Origin: PALSA-1296 sp038210275
GTDB taxonomy: Bacteria; Bacteroidota; Ignavibacteria; Palsa-1295
NCBI GenBank assembly: GCA_038210275.1
Contig: JBBQWV010000021.1
Coordinates: 1 to 64,000, forward strand
DNA length: 64,000 nucleotides
Direction: 5' to 3'
A program made the position numbers and the translations under genes. The notes beneath the pieces were generated by a model. It was not told the origin of the DNA and searched no databases. It saw nothing but the letters and a program-made list of their open reading frames with translations. Each line of letters begins with the position of its first letter. Position 1 is the stretch's first letter. Shown here one piece after another: positions 8,356-15,817 of this stretch.

Positions 8356-9489
8356 ATGACGAAATTATTCGACGGACAGATAGAAAATATTCTTGAAGCA
8401 CTTCGTAGGCAGAAATCGCGTAAGCGGATCTTTGCCTACGAAATGCTGATCGAAAAGCGTATTATGCAATCAGGCGGCAATCCTGTCCTTGAAGGCGACG
8501 ACGCTTATTTTTTCTATCGCAATGAGTCTGAGGAAAATGTTTCCGTCATTGGTGATTGGAACGGTTGGAAAGATGGCATGGATATGATGGCAAAAGTTAA
8601 TCCGGCTTCAACCGTCTATTATCTGAAGAAAAAATTTCCGATCGATGCAAGACTTTCGTATCGTTTTCTATCGGAAGACAGGGGATCGTTCAATGATCCG
8701 GCAAATCCGAATACATGGCAAGAAGTATTCGGGAATAATACTTATCTCAGTATGCCGGCATATAAAAAGCCGGAATATATTGAAAAGCCTGTAAGGGCTG
8801 TGCCGCGAGGAGTCATTAAAACTCTACAGATAGAGCCTACATCACGAGCGGATTCTTTCTCCCGCGAAGTTTCTATTTATATTCCCAATGGAATCCGTCT
8901 TCGCGGTAAAGTGCCGTTTCTTTATGTACATGATGGAACCGAGGCAATGATCATAGGAAGATTCATTGATATTCTGGATAATTTATATTATCATGAGCCT
9001 CATACAAAAAAGATGATCGTTGTTTTTGTGCCGCCGGTTGATCGTCATGCTGAGTATATGATGAATCCAAAATTTGCAACATGGACGGCGAAAACTCTTG
9101 TGCCGATAGTTGAGAAATCTCTGAAAGTATCGAGTTCACGTGAACTTCGGTCAATAAGTGGTGCATCTCTCGGAGGTCTTGCAGCAGTGCATAGCGCATT
9201 TCTTTATCCAACTGTTTTCGGAAATGTTGCTGCTCAATCTGCTTCGTTCTGGTTCGATGAACGGGCGATCATTAAAGCATTCGATAAAAAGAAAAAATTA
9301 CCCCTCAGATTTTATCTTCAAACCGGCACGATCAATGATGCCTTAGAAGGTACGCGGGATATGCTCAAAGCCTTGCAGGAAAAAGGCTACAACGTGACCT
9401 ATCGCGAAACAAACGAAAGTCATAACTGGGCAAACTGGAGTGGAAAGTACGCGGAAATTGTTCGATGGAGCGAGTTCCAATTTACATAA
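8356..9489 (+). CDS. Enterochelin-esterase-like alpha/beta hydrolase
   Basis: 377-residue protein with an N-terminal helical part, an early E-set/CBM48-like sandwich (about 45-135, NVSVIGDWNGWKDG) and a C-terminal esterase domain (about 150-377). The nucleophile elbow is GASLGG with Ser271; His356 in NESHNWANW is the probable catalytic base. This is the Fes/putative-esterase architecture. No signal peptide, so it is probably cytosolic. Family members hydrolyse ester-linked siderophores or other acyl esters; no siderophore genes are adjacent. Its 3' end is duplicated at 10307-10344. Confidence 0.82.
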   Translation: MTKLFDGQIENILEALRRQKSRKRIFAYEMLIEKRIMQSGGNPVLEGDDAYFFYRNESEENVSVIGDWNGWKDGMDMMAKVNPASTVYYLKKKFPIDARLSYRFLSEDRGSFNDPANPNTWQEVFGNNTYLSMPAYKKPEYIEKPVRAVPRGVIKTLQIEPTSRADSFSREVSIYIPNGIRLRGKVPFLYVHDGTEAMIIGRFIDILDNLYYHEPHTKKMIVVFVPPVDRHAEYMMNPKFATWTAKTLVPIVEKSLKVSSSRELRSISGASLGGLAAVHSAFLYPTVFGNVAAQSASFWFDERAIIKAFDKKKKLPLRFYLQTGTINDALEGTRDMLKALQEKGYNVTYRETNESHNWANWSGKYAEIVRWSEFQFT

Positions 9490-9555
9490 ATACAAAAGAA
9501 ATCTCTTCTCGCAGAATTAGGTTTTAAAAATAAATTTTATTCTAAACTAACTATC

Positions 9556-10095
9556 ATGTTGAAAATTTATTATTTATTCATACTCCTTTCTGGTATCACT
9601 GGATTTCGGGAGAACTCGGTAATAGCTTCTCGTACTCCAAGTCCAGATGTGCATCCTGCAATGCTCGATTCTGGCAGATGGGTTGGCTGGTTTACAGATG
9701 TAAAAACAGGTATGTGTGACTTTACTCTATATATTCAAATCGAGAAAGCGAAAGTAAAGGGCTATTTTTCTATAACATTTTATGCTCATGGCAGCCCGGA
9801 AGTAAGTGCAATTGCGATAGATACAGGAACAGTAACCGGAAGAATAAACGGAGATCGCGCAGATTTGTATTTGCGACAAATAGATTCGAAAGATACTTTA
9901 CTATGTTTGAATGGATATTGCAAATCAATAGCGAAAAATTATCGAGATGTTATTGATGACCGACTAATAGACACGACACGCTATAGATTTTCTTTTTATG
10001 GTACCGGTGAACGCCCTGTCAAAGACAGTTCGGTGCATAGTTTCAATGCGGGCTCTTTTCTGCTTTGGAATCAGACATATAAGTTCGGGGAGTGA
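9556..10095 (+). CDS. Exported hypothetical protein
   Basis: 179 residues with an N-terminal hydrophobic export segment (IYYLFILLSGITGF). The mature part has beta-strand patterns (SGRWVGWFTDVKTGMC, FTLYIQIEKAKVKGYFSI, TVTGRINGDRADL) resembling small lipocalin-like sandwich proteins, but no family is recognised. It lies in the segment bounded by the direct duplication of the esterase 3' end, so it may have arrived with that insertion. Confidence 0.55.
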   Translation: MLKIYYLFILLSGITGFRENSVIASRTPSPDVHPAMLDSGRWVGWFTDVKTGMCDFTLYIQIEKAKVKGYFSITFYAHGSPEVSAIAIDTGTVTGRINGDRADLYLRQIDSKDTLLCLNGYCKSIAKNYRDVIDDRLIDTTRYRFSFYGTGERPVKDSSVHSFNAGSFLLWNQTYKFGE

Positions 10096-10146
10096 TTTGG
10101 AATGAAGATAATTCCGATTAAGCTTTCCCTGAAAATAAATGTCGGT

Positions 10147-10263
10147 GAGCACCTTGACAAAGGGGATTTTATTTCGTATATTACTCCAATTATGATAGGC
10201 ACCTATACCACTACAAATTTTAGATTGCCACGACCGGCTGGTGCCGGTCTCGCAATGACGTTG
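10147..10263 (+). promoter_or_regulatory. Promoter/operator module, copy 2, with attached palindromic repeat
   Basis: TTGACA (10154-10159), 17 bases, TATATT (10177-10182), 12 bases, then the palindromic box ATAGGCACCTAT (10195-10206). A second box, GAGCACCTT (10147-10155), overlaps the minus-35 hexamer. From 10214 to 10263 follows the GCGAGG-type repeat with the ACCGGCTGGTGCCGGT hairpin, as in copy 1. The next gene is the SIMPL protein at 10381. Confidence 0.55.
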
Positions 10264-10306
10264 TATTATTTAGAGCTATTTATAAACTGTAAACTTGCGA
10301 AATGTA

Positions 10307-10344
10307 CAAACTGGAGTGGAAAATACGCGGAAATTGTTCGATGG
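10307..10344 (+). repeat. Duplicated 3' end of the esterase gene
   Basis: 38 bases starting CAAACTGGAGTGGAAA match 9431-9468 with a single mismatch. In the esterase this encodes NWSGKYAEIVRW; here it is a gene fragment without context. It marks one end of an insertion or tandem duplication spanning about 9469-10306. Confidence 0.8.
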
Positions 10345-10380
10345 GCAGGTAGATAATGTATAGATCAAATAATTAACTCG

Positions 10381-11133
10381 ATGAAAACATTTACTGTAAT
10401 AGTTATACTCTTAGCAATTTTGTGTCTGAGTGGCCAATCTCTGTTAGCGCAGGGTTATGATCCTCGTCATACGATTAGTGTTTATGGGCATGCAGATGTC
10501 AAGGTTGCTCCAAACGAAGTTGAGATTTCGATGAGCGTTGAAACCCATAATTTTGCTATTGATAAAGCGCGGGAGGAAAATGATTCGAAAACCTCGGATA
10601 TTCTTTCGATGGCTCGGAAGTATAGCATTGAAGATAAATATATTCAGACTTCATATATGGAAGTAGAGCCGAGGTACGACCAAAAATATGATGCAAACGG
10701 TCATGAGTCGGAAAGAAACTTTAGCGGTTATTATGTCACAAAACATATTTCGGTTACCCTCCGAGATATTTCGAAATTCGAAAAATTTATAGCTGAAGCC
10801 CTGAAATTTGGCACTAATTATATACAGAATACTTCCTTTGCAACCACTGAGCTTCGAAAATATAAAGATCAGGCACGGCTCGATGCCATTCGTGCAGCGA
10901 AAGAAAAAGCAATGGCACTTGCCGGAGAATTGGGGCTGAAGCTAGGTAAACCTATTATGATCTCGGAAAATGGCATTCGCCCATCTAATGCTTATGATGC
11001 CCGGTGGAATTTTTCCAGTAATTTAAGTCGTGAAGAGGCGAATTCTGCGTCACATCCGGAGGAGGGTAGTAGCGTTGCGCCAGGTGAATTGAAAGTCGAA
11101 GCGGATGTCAGTGTAACGTTTGAGTTGGAGTGA
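10381..11133 (+). CDS. SIMPL/DUF541 periplasmic protein
   Basis: 250 residues with a signal peptide ending LLAQ (about residue 24). The mature part matches the SIMPL (DUF541, 26 kDa periplasmic immunogenic protein) family: the opening strand ISVYGHADVKVAPNEVEISM, the FSGYYVTKHISVTLRD region, and the long helix KDQARLDAIRAAKEKAMAL. The family is periplasmic and poorly understood, linked to oxidative stress in some bacteria. It may be driven from the module at 10147. It converges on the HD gene with a 3-base gap. Confidence 0.85.
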   Translation: MKTFTVIVILLAILCLSGQSLLAQGYDPRHTISVYGHADVKVAPNEVEISMSVETHNFAIDKAREENDSKTSDILSMARKYSIEDKYIQTSYMEVEPRYDQKYDANGHESERNFSGYYVTKHISVTLRDISKFEKFIAEALKFGTNYIQNTSFATTELRKYKDQARLDAIRAAKEKAMALAGELGLKLGKPIMISENGIRPSNAYDARWNFSSNLSREEANSASHPEEGSSVAPGELKVEADVSVTFELE

Positions 11134-11136
11134 GAT

Positions 11137-11766
11137 CTACCCCAAAAACTTATTTCTTGCTGCTTGTAATTCTTTGACAATATATTGCATCTTCGGATTT
11201 TCGCTGGCTTCGGCAAGAGGGAAGTAATAGGTGGTAGTCTCCATAACGTATTTAATGGGATTTCTCTTTACATTAAATTCGAGGCACCGGAAGGTATCCA
11301 GGCGGTCGCAGAGTTTTAGCATTCTGGCATCTTCAGTTGCTCCCGTAAGACGCTCAACGTATTCTTTCTCAACGATCTCGCGAAGCAATCCCTCTGCTTT
11401 AATATCTTTCGTCAGCATTTGCACAAGGTAACTTGTATAAGGACTAAAATTATATTCTAAGATTTCGGCAGTGATGACTTGGGAATCTTCGAGCACGTCA
11501 TGAAGTAATGCCGCGCTGATAAATGAGATGTCGCGGATGTCAAGTTCAGTGATGACAATTTTTGCCACACGACTTGGATGCCAAAAATACGGAGTGCCAT
11601 CAGGACGCTTCTGCCCTTCATGCACACTCTCTGCCATTTCATAGGCATCAATAGCTACATTAATATCCAACGCGCTGAAATCCTTCTCTCTGAGAAGGGC
11701 TTCCAGCTCCTTGCGCGTCAGAAATGTCTCGTTATATTTATACTTTGGTAATTCCACGTTATGCAA
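11137..11766 (-). CDS. HD-domain small alarmone hydrolase (MESH1/SpoT-HD like)
   Basis: About 205 residues consisting only of a RelA/SpoT-type HD hydrolase domain: YFWHPSRVAKIV (metal His), AALLHDVLEDS (HD pair) and KLCDRLD (Asp). The synthetase, TGS and ACT parts found in the long Rel protein at 17644 are absent, so it most likely degrades (p)ppGpp or a related nucleotide. The start is uncertain: the longest frame begins at TTG 11766, which overlaps a TATCTTTG promoter element, so a GTG at 11757 or a later codon may be the true start, possibly on a leaderless message. Confidence 0.8.
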   Translation of the reverse strand: MHNVELPKYKYNETFLTRKELEALLREKDFSALDINVAIDAYEMAESVHEGQKRPDGTPYFWHPSRVAKIVITELDIRDISFISAALLHDVLEDSQVITAEILEYNFSPYTSYLVQMLTKDIKAEGLLREIVEKEYVERLTGATEDARMLKLCDRLDTFRCLEFNVKRNPIKYVMETTTYYFPLAEASENPKMQYIVKELQAARNKFLG

Positions 11767-11771
11767 AGATA
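11764..11771 (-). promoter_or_regulatory. Minus-7 promoter element TATCTTTG for the HD gene
   Basis: Matches TAnnTTTG on the minus strand. Transcription would begin at about 11757, within the first codons of the longest reading frame. Confidence 0.5.
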
Positions 11772-11941
11772 CGGGGAAAATGGGGAAAGGTGACAGCTTA
11801 CAGCTTATCGGAGGGTTTCTCCATTTGTCAATCGTCCTTCGCTTTGAAAACGATGAATGACGAAAGATGAAGCAAGAGTACGCGGAACATTTCAGTAATT
11901 CTCTCGCTTTCAGTGCAAAACATATCTAATCTAAATAATTC

Positions 11942-13042
11942 ATGGGTGTTCAATGCGGAATCGTCGGCTTGCCGAATGTTGGGAAATCGACCTTATTTAA
12001 TGCAATTACTGCCTCTAACCTTGCTGCGGCGGAAAATTATCCGTTCTGCACCATCGAGCCGAATACAGGAGTTGTCGCTGTACCCGATGCTAGATTGAAG
12101 GTTCTTACTGCACTGATGATCCCTGACCGCGAAGTACCAACGACGATCGAATTCGTTGATATTGCCGGCTTAGTTAAGGGCGCTGCTTCGGGCGAGGGAC
12201 TTGGCAATCAATTCCTTTCGCATATCCGCGATGTTGATGCCATCCTGCATGTCGTCCGTTGTTTCGATGATGATAACGTTATCCATGTTGACGGTTCTAT
12301 TGACCCTGTCCGTGATATTGAAATTATTGATGCAGAGCTAATTTTAAAAGATTTAGAAACCGTTGATAAAAAAGTCGATGGCGCTGCCCGCAAAGCAAAG
12401 ACAGGTGATGTGAAATCAAAGGCGGAAGTTGATCTATATACTCGCGTCAAAGAACATCTCGGCGAAGGCAAACTTGCCAGAATTTTTTCCGTAGCTAATG
12501 ACGATGAAGCTCTTTGGATGCGCGATATGCATCTGTTGACTCGCAAGCCGGTGATGTATATCACTAATACCGATGAAAAAGGATTAGTAGCCGGAAATGA
12601 TTATATCGAAAAAGTACGAGTTATCGCTGCAAAAGAAGATGCACGAGTTGTGCCGATCTGCGCAAAGATCGAGATGGAGATCGCCGAACTTCCCGAAGAT
12701 GATCGCGCTGCATTTTTAAAAGAACTTGGGTTAAAAGAATCGGGCTTGGATGCTGTTGTAAGAGCAGCGTACGATCTGCTCGGTTTACAAACATATTTCA
12801 CGGCAGGCAAGCAGGAAGTCAGAGCCTGGACAGTTCGCAAAGGAGCCAAAGGTCCAGAAGCAGCCGGAGTCATCCATACCGATTTCGAAAAAGGCTTCAT
12901 CCGCGCCGAAGTAATGAAGTACGATGATATCGTCCGTCTGAAAACCGAAGCTGCCGTTAAAGATGCCGGACTACTCAGAAGTGAGGGACGGGATTATATT
13001 GTACAGGATGGCGATGTGATGCACTTTAGGTTTAACGTATAA
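11942..13042 (+). CDS. ychF: Redox-regulated ATPase/GTPase YchF
   Basis: OBG-family P-loop NTPase that prefers ATP and associates with ribosomes. The 366 residues are the standard length. G1 is GLPNVGKST (residues 9-17), switch elements IEPNTGVVAVPD follow, G3 is DIAGLVKGAASGEGLGNQFL, the specificity loop is ITNTDEKG (NxxE type, as in YchF), and a C-terminal TGS domain ends DYIVQDGDVMHFRFNV. A plus-strand singleton between the HD gene and the TonB operon. Confidence 0.96.
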   Translation: MGVQCGIVGLPNVGKSTLFNAITASNLAAAENYPFCTIEPNTGVVAVPDARLKVLTALMIPDREVPTTIEFVDIAGLVKGAASGEGLGNQFLSHIRDVDAILHVVRCFDDDNVIHVDGSIDPVRDIEIIDAELILKDLETVDKKVDGAARKAKTGDVKSKAEVDLYTRVKEHLGEGKLARIFSVANDDEALWMRDMHLLTRKPVMYITNTDEKGLVAGNDYIEKVRVIAAKEDARVVPICAKIEMEIAELPEDDRAAFLKELGLKESGLDAVVRAAYDLLGLQTYFTAGKQEVRAWTVRKGAKGPEAAGVIHTDFEKGFIRAEVMKYDDIVRLKTEAAVKDAGLLRSEGRDYIVQDGDVMHFRFNV

Positions 13043-13127
13043 TATTAAGTTAACGGTAGCTCCGAACCACGAATCCCAAAGCTCTGTTTTCTCTATCACG
13101 AAAACTTACGCTAACTCAGTGCAATCG

Positions 13128-13601
13128 TTGAAGAAACTGTCATTTTTAATGCTTCTGTTGTTCGGGCAATCCTGCGACAAAGGACTTGCGCCAATACCTA
13201 CTTCTCAATTATCGTCTATCTCCGGAAGCATTCATTTTACCGGGTTGCCGAAAGACTCTGTAAAAATTCTTGCATTAGTTTTGGTTCAGCCACCAGCCCC
13301 ATTCACCGCTGCATCATTGATCGCAGGATTTAATACGACTGTTCTGCCTTTTGTACTTTCGACTATTTCGTTTTCGGATACTACGTACACGATTACGGTT
13401 AAACCTGATAGTACGTATCACTACCTCGGTGTTGCACAAAATTATGGATATAACTTGCTCAGCGACTGGCGTGTCGTTGCCTTTGCACATGATGATTTAG
13501 ATTCTGCTCAGAGTTTCACATTAAAAGCCGGAGAGCAGCGCATAGGAGTAGATCTTACCGTTCGATTCGATTCATTACCACGTCAGCCATTTATCAAGTG
13601 A
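13128..13601 (+). CDS. Small lipoprotein preceding the TonB receptor
   Basis: About 157 residues beginning with the TTG at 13128 (a GTG at 13119 is the alternative). The N-terminus is basic then hydrophobic and reaches a Cys at FGQSC, a plausible though weak lipobox. The mature part is Ser/Thr-rich with an Ig- or CarbD-like strand pattern. Its stop overlaps the GTG start of the TonB receptor by four bases, so the two are co-translated. It may help the receptor at the outer membrane, but no family is recognised. Confidence 0.65.
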   Translation: MKKLSFLMLLLFGQSCDKGLAPIPTSQLSSISGSIHFTGLPKDSVKILALVLVQPPAPFTAASLIAGFNTTVLPFVLSTISFSDTTYTITVKPDSTYHYLGVAQNYGYNLLSDWRVVAFAHDDLDSAQSFTLKAGEQRIGVDLTVRFDSLPRQPFIK

Positions 13602-15817
13602 AGAAGATACTCCTCATAGTTATTATTTTCTTTATCTTGGCAGACAATGCCTTAGCACAGTCAGGTCGTGTTGAAACAGATAATTTAAGTACTCTGCCGC
13701 TTTCTGGCTTTATCAAAGATAAAAAAACTCAGGAGCCAATTGGCGGAGCAACCATAGATATTCTTTCAAGGGATAAGCAATCACTTCGCAAACAGATCAC
13801 GAAAGTCAGCGGAGAGTTTCGCACAAAAAAAGATGGCGTTGCTTTTTTTCATATTACTTCACTTGGCTATAAAGATACAACAGTAACTCTACCGAACGGA
13901 AATAACCTTGTTGTATTTCTTGAGCAGAAGCCGCTTCTGGGAGAAGATATAATTGTCACGGCGCAAAAACATACAACGGCAACGCAAGACGTTCCGATTT
14001 CTATCAGCATTGCTAAATCAGAAGAGATCACCAGCCGCGCACCGGAGGCAATTGATTTTGCATTGCGGTATATTCCCGGAGTTACTGTTACTGAATCACA
14101 AGTAAATATTCGCGGCTCATCAGGATATGCAAGGTCAGTCGGTTCGCGCGTATTATTTCTTCTCGATGGAATGCCTTTTCTCTCTGCCGATAATGGAGAT
14201 ATAAAATTCGACGCTTTACCGATCATGAATGTTGATCATATCGAAGTTGTCAAGGGTGCAGGCTCAGCTCTTTACGGATCGAATGCTCTTGGTGGAGTCA
14301 TTAATGTCATTACGAGAAAACCAACCGATTCTCTTCACGGAGCGATCAGCGCAAATATCGGAACATACGATCAAGTAAAATATCTTGATTGGCGTATTCC
14401 AAGTGTTGGCAGAAAATTTGCTTCACTCGAAGGAGGCTTAACAGGTACGATCGGAGAAACCGGATTGCTCGGAAGTTTTGCCGCCAGAAGAAACGAAGGC
14501 TACCGCTTAGGAGATGACTCGTATAAGTCCAGCGGATTCGCAAAAGTGACAACGCCGCTTTCCGATCACGATAGATTTGAAACAAGTGTGCTGCTTGCCA
14601 ATGAAAATCATGGCGGCTTTCTGTATTGGAAAGATATTAATCATGCCTTAATGCCCTCAGATTCGCTCGGAGCTGTGAACGGGCGAATTCATTCGTTCAA
14701 GGCAAATTTACAATCGTCCTTGCAAAGTATTTTAAGCGATCATTTTATTCTGACTTCGAGAGCAAGCATTCTTTATACTAATTTTTCAACTGATGCATCC
14801 GTGGTTGGAGGTCTTGACGGTCCTCATTCTAATGCTACAAATTATAATCTTCAATTTGAAGGAAATACCGATCTGCTTGATTCAGTCTATTTGACAACCG
14901 GCATTCTCGGACTTTATCAATCAGTAAATTCCGATCTCTTTCAGACACATCATGGAATTACACTCGGAGCTTTTGCACAAGCAGAATATAAAATTTCTCC
15001 TTTGATCTTTACTCTCGGAGTTCGTGCCGATGGAGTGCGATATGACGACTCGAATTCGCTCGGAAGTATTTCACCAAAATTCGGCGTGACATTCGATGTC
15101 GGAGATGGCTTGAATTTTCGAGGTTCGGTTGGCACAGGTTTTCGTGCTCCGACTATTGGAGAAAAATATATTGACCAAACTTTCAGCGGCTTCCATGTGA
15201 TTCCAAGTCCGGATCTTACTCCGGAAAAAAGTTATTCAACAGAGATCGGTGGAAGCTTTCGCACACAAAATATTTTTCTTGATGGCGCCATTTTCTATTC
15301 ATCGTTCGATAATTTGATCGAGGCACATTTTGTCACCTCGAAAGGCACTGAAGCAATCCAGTTTGAGAATCTCACAAAAGCCGAAATATTCGGGCATGAA
15401 GAGGTCATTGAATTTTATCCTCTTTCGAATGACGATCTTTCGTTGCGTCTTGGTTATACCTACGTATTTCCTCGTGACAGAGTAACAAAACAAATTTTGA
15501 ATTTCAGACCAAGACATTTATTGCAATCGCGTATTGAGACAAAACTTGGAGCATTCACCTTTTCATCGGATTTCAGATACATTTCGAAATACGAATCAGT
15601 TGATCCGATCCTGATTCAACAAGTCCCTGATGGCGCTTCGCGTGTTGATGCGTATATATTAGATGCGCGGATAGCTTATAAAGCGCTTGGACTCTTCGCA
15701 ATGCCGGTCACATTCAGTTTCCAAGTACAGAATCTTTTGAATTATTATTACGTAGAGATCGTAGGTAATATTGCCCCCATCAGAAATTTTACACTAAGAG
15801 TCGAAACCGTATTTTAA
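13598..15817 (+). CDS. TonB-dependent outer-membrane receptor
   Basis: 739 residues. A signal peptide ending ALAQ is followed by a carboxypeptidase-regulatory-like sandwich (about 35-110, LSGFIKDKKTQEPIGGATID), a plug domain (about 125-240; GVTVTESQVNIRGSSGY, ALYGSNALGGVINVITRKP) and a 22-strand barrel ending in a terminal Phe (LRVETVF). This is the usual Bacteroidota architecture. It imports a large ligand (metal chelate, vitamin or similar) with TonB energy; the ligand is not determined. It starts with GTG in a four-base overlap with the lipoprotein and overlaps the next start by one base. Confidence 0.93.
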   Translation: MKKILLIVIIFFILADNALAQSGRVETDNLSTLPLSGFIKDKKTQEPIGGATIDILSRDKQSLRKQITKVSGEFRTKKDGVAFFHITSLGYKDTTVTLPNGNNLVVFLEQKPLLGEDIIVTAQKHTTATQDVPISISIAKSEEITSRAPEAIDFALRYIPGVTVTESQVNIRGSSGYARSVGSRVLFLLDGMPFLSADNGDIKFDALPIMNVDHIEVVKGAGSALYGSNALGGVINVITRKPTDSLHGAISANIGTYDQVKYLDWRIPSVGRKFASLEGGLTGTIGETGLLGSFAARRNEGYRLGDDSYKSSGFAKVTTPLSDHDRFETSVLLANENHGGFLYWKDINHALMPSDSLGAVNGRIHSFKANLQSSLQSILSDHFILTSRASILYTNFSTDASVVGGLDGPHSNATNYNLQFEGNTDLLDSVYLTTGILGLYQSVNSDLFQTHHGITLGAFAQAEYKISPLIFTLGVRADGVRYDDSNSLGSISPKFGVTFDVGDGLNFRGSVGTGFRAPTIGEKYIDQTFSGFHVIPSPDLTPEKSYSTEIGGSFRTQNIFLDGAIFYSSFDNLIEAHFVTSKGTEAIQFENLTKAEIFGHEEVIEFYPLSNDDLSLRLGYTYVFPRDRVTKQILNFRPRHLLQSRIETKLGAFTFSSDFRYISKYESVDPILIQQVPDGASRVDAYILDARIAYKALGLFAMPVTFSFQVQNLLNYYYVEIVGNIAPIRNFTLRVETVF

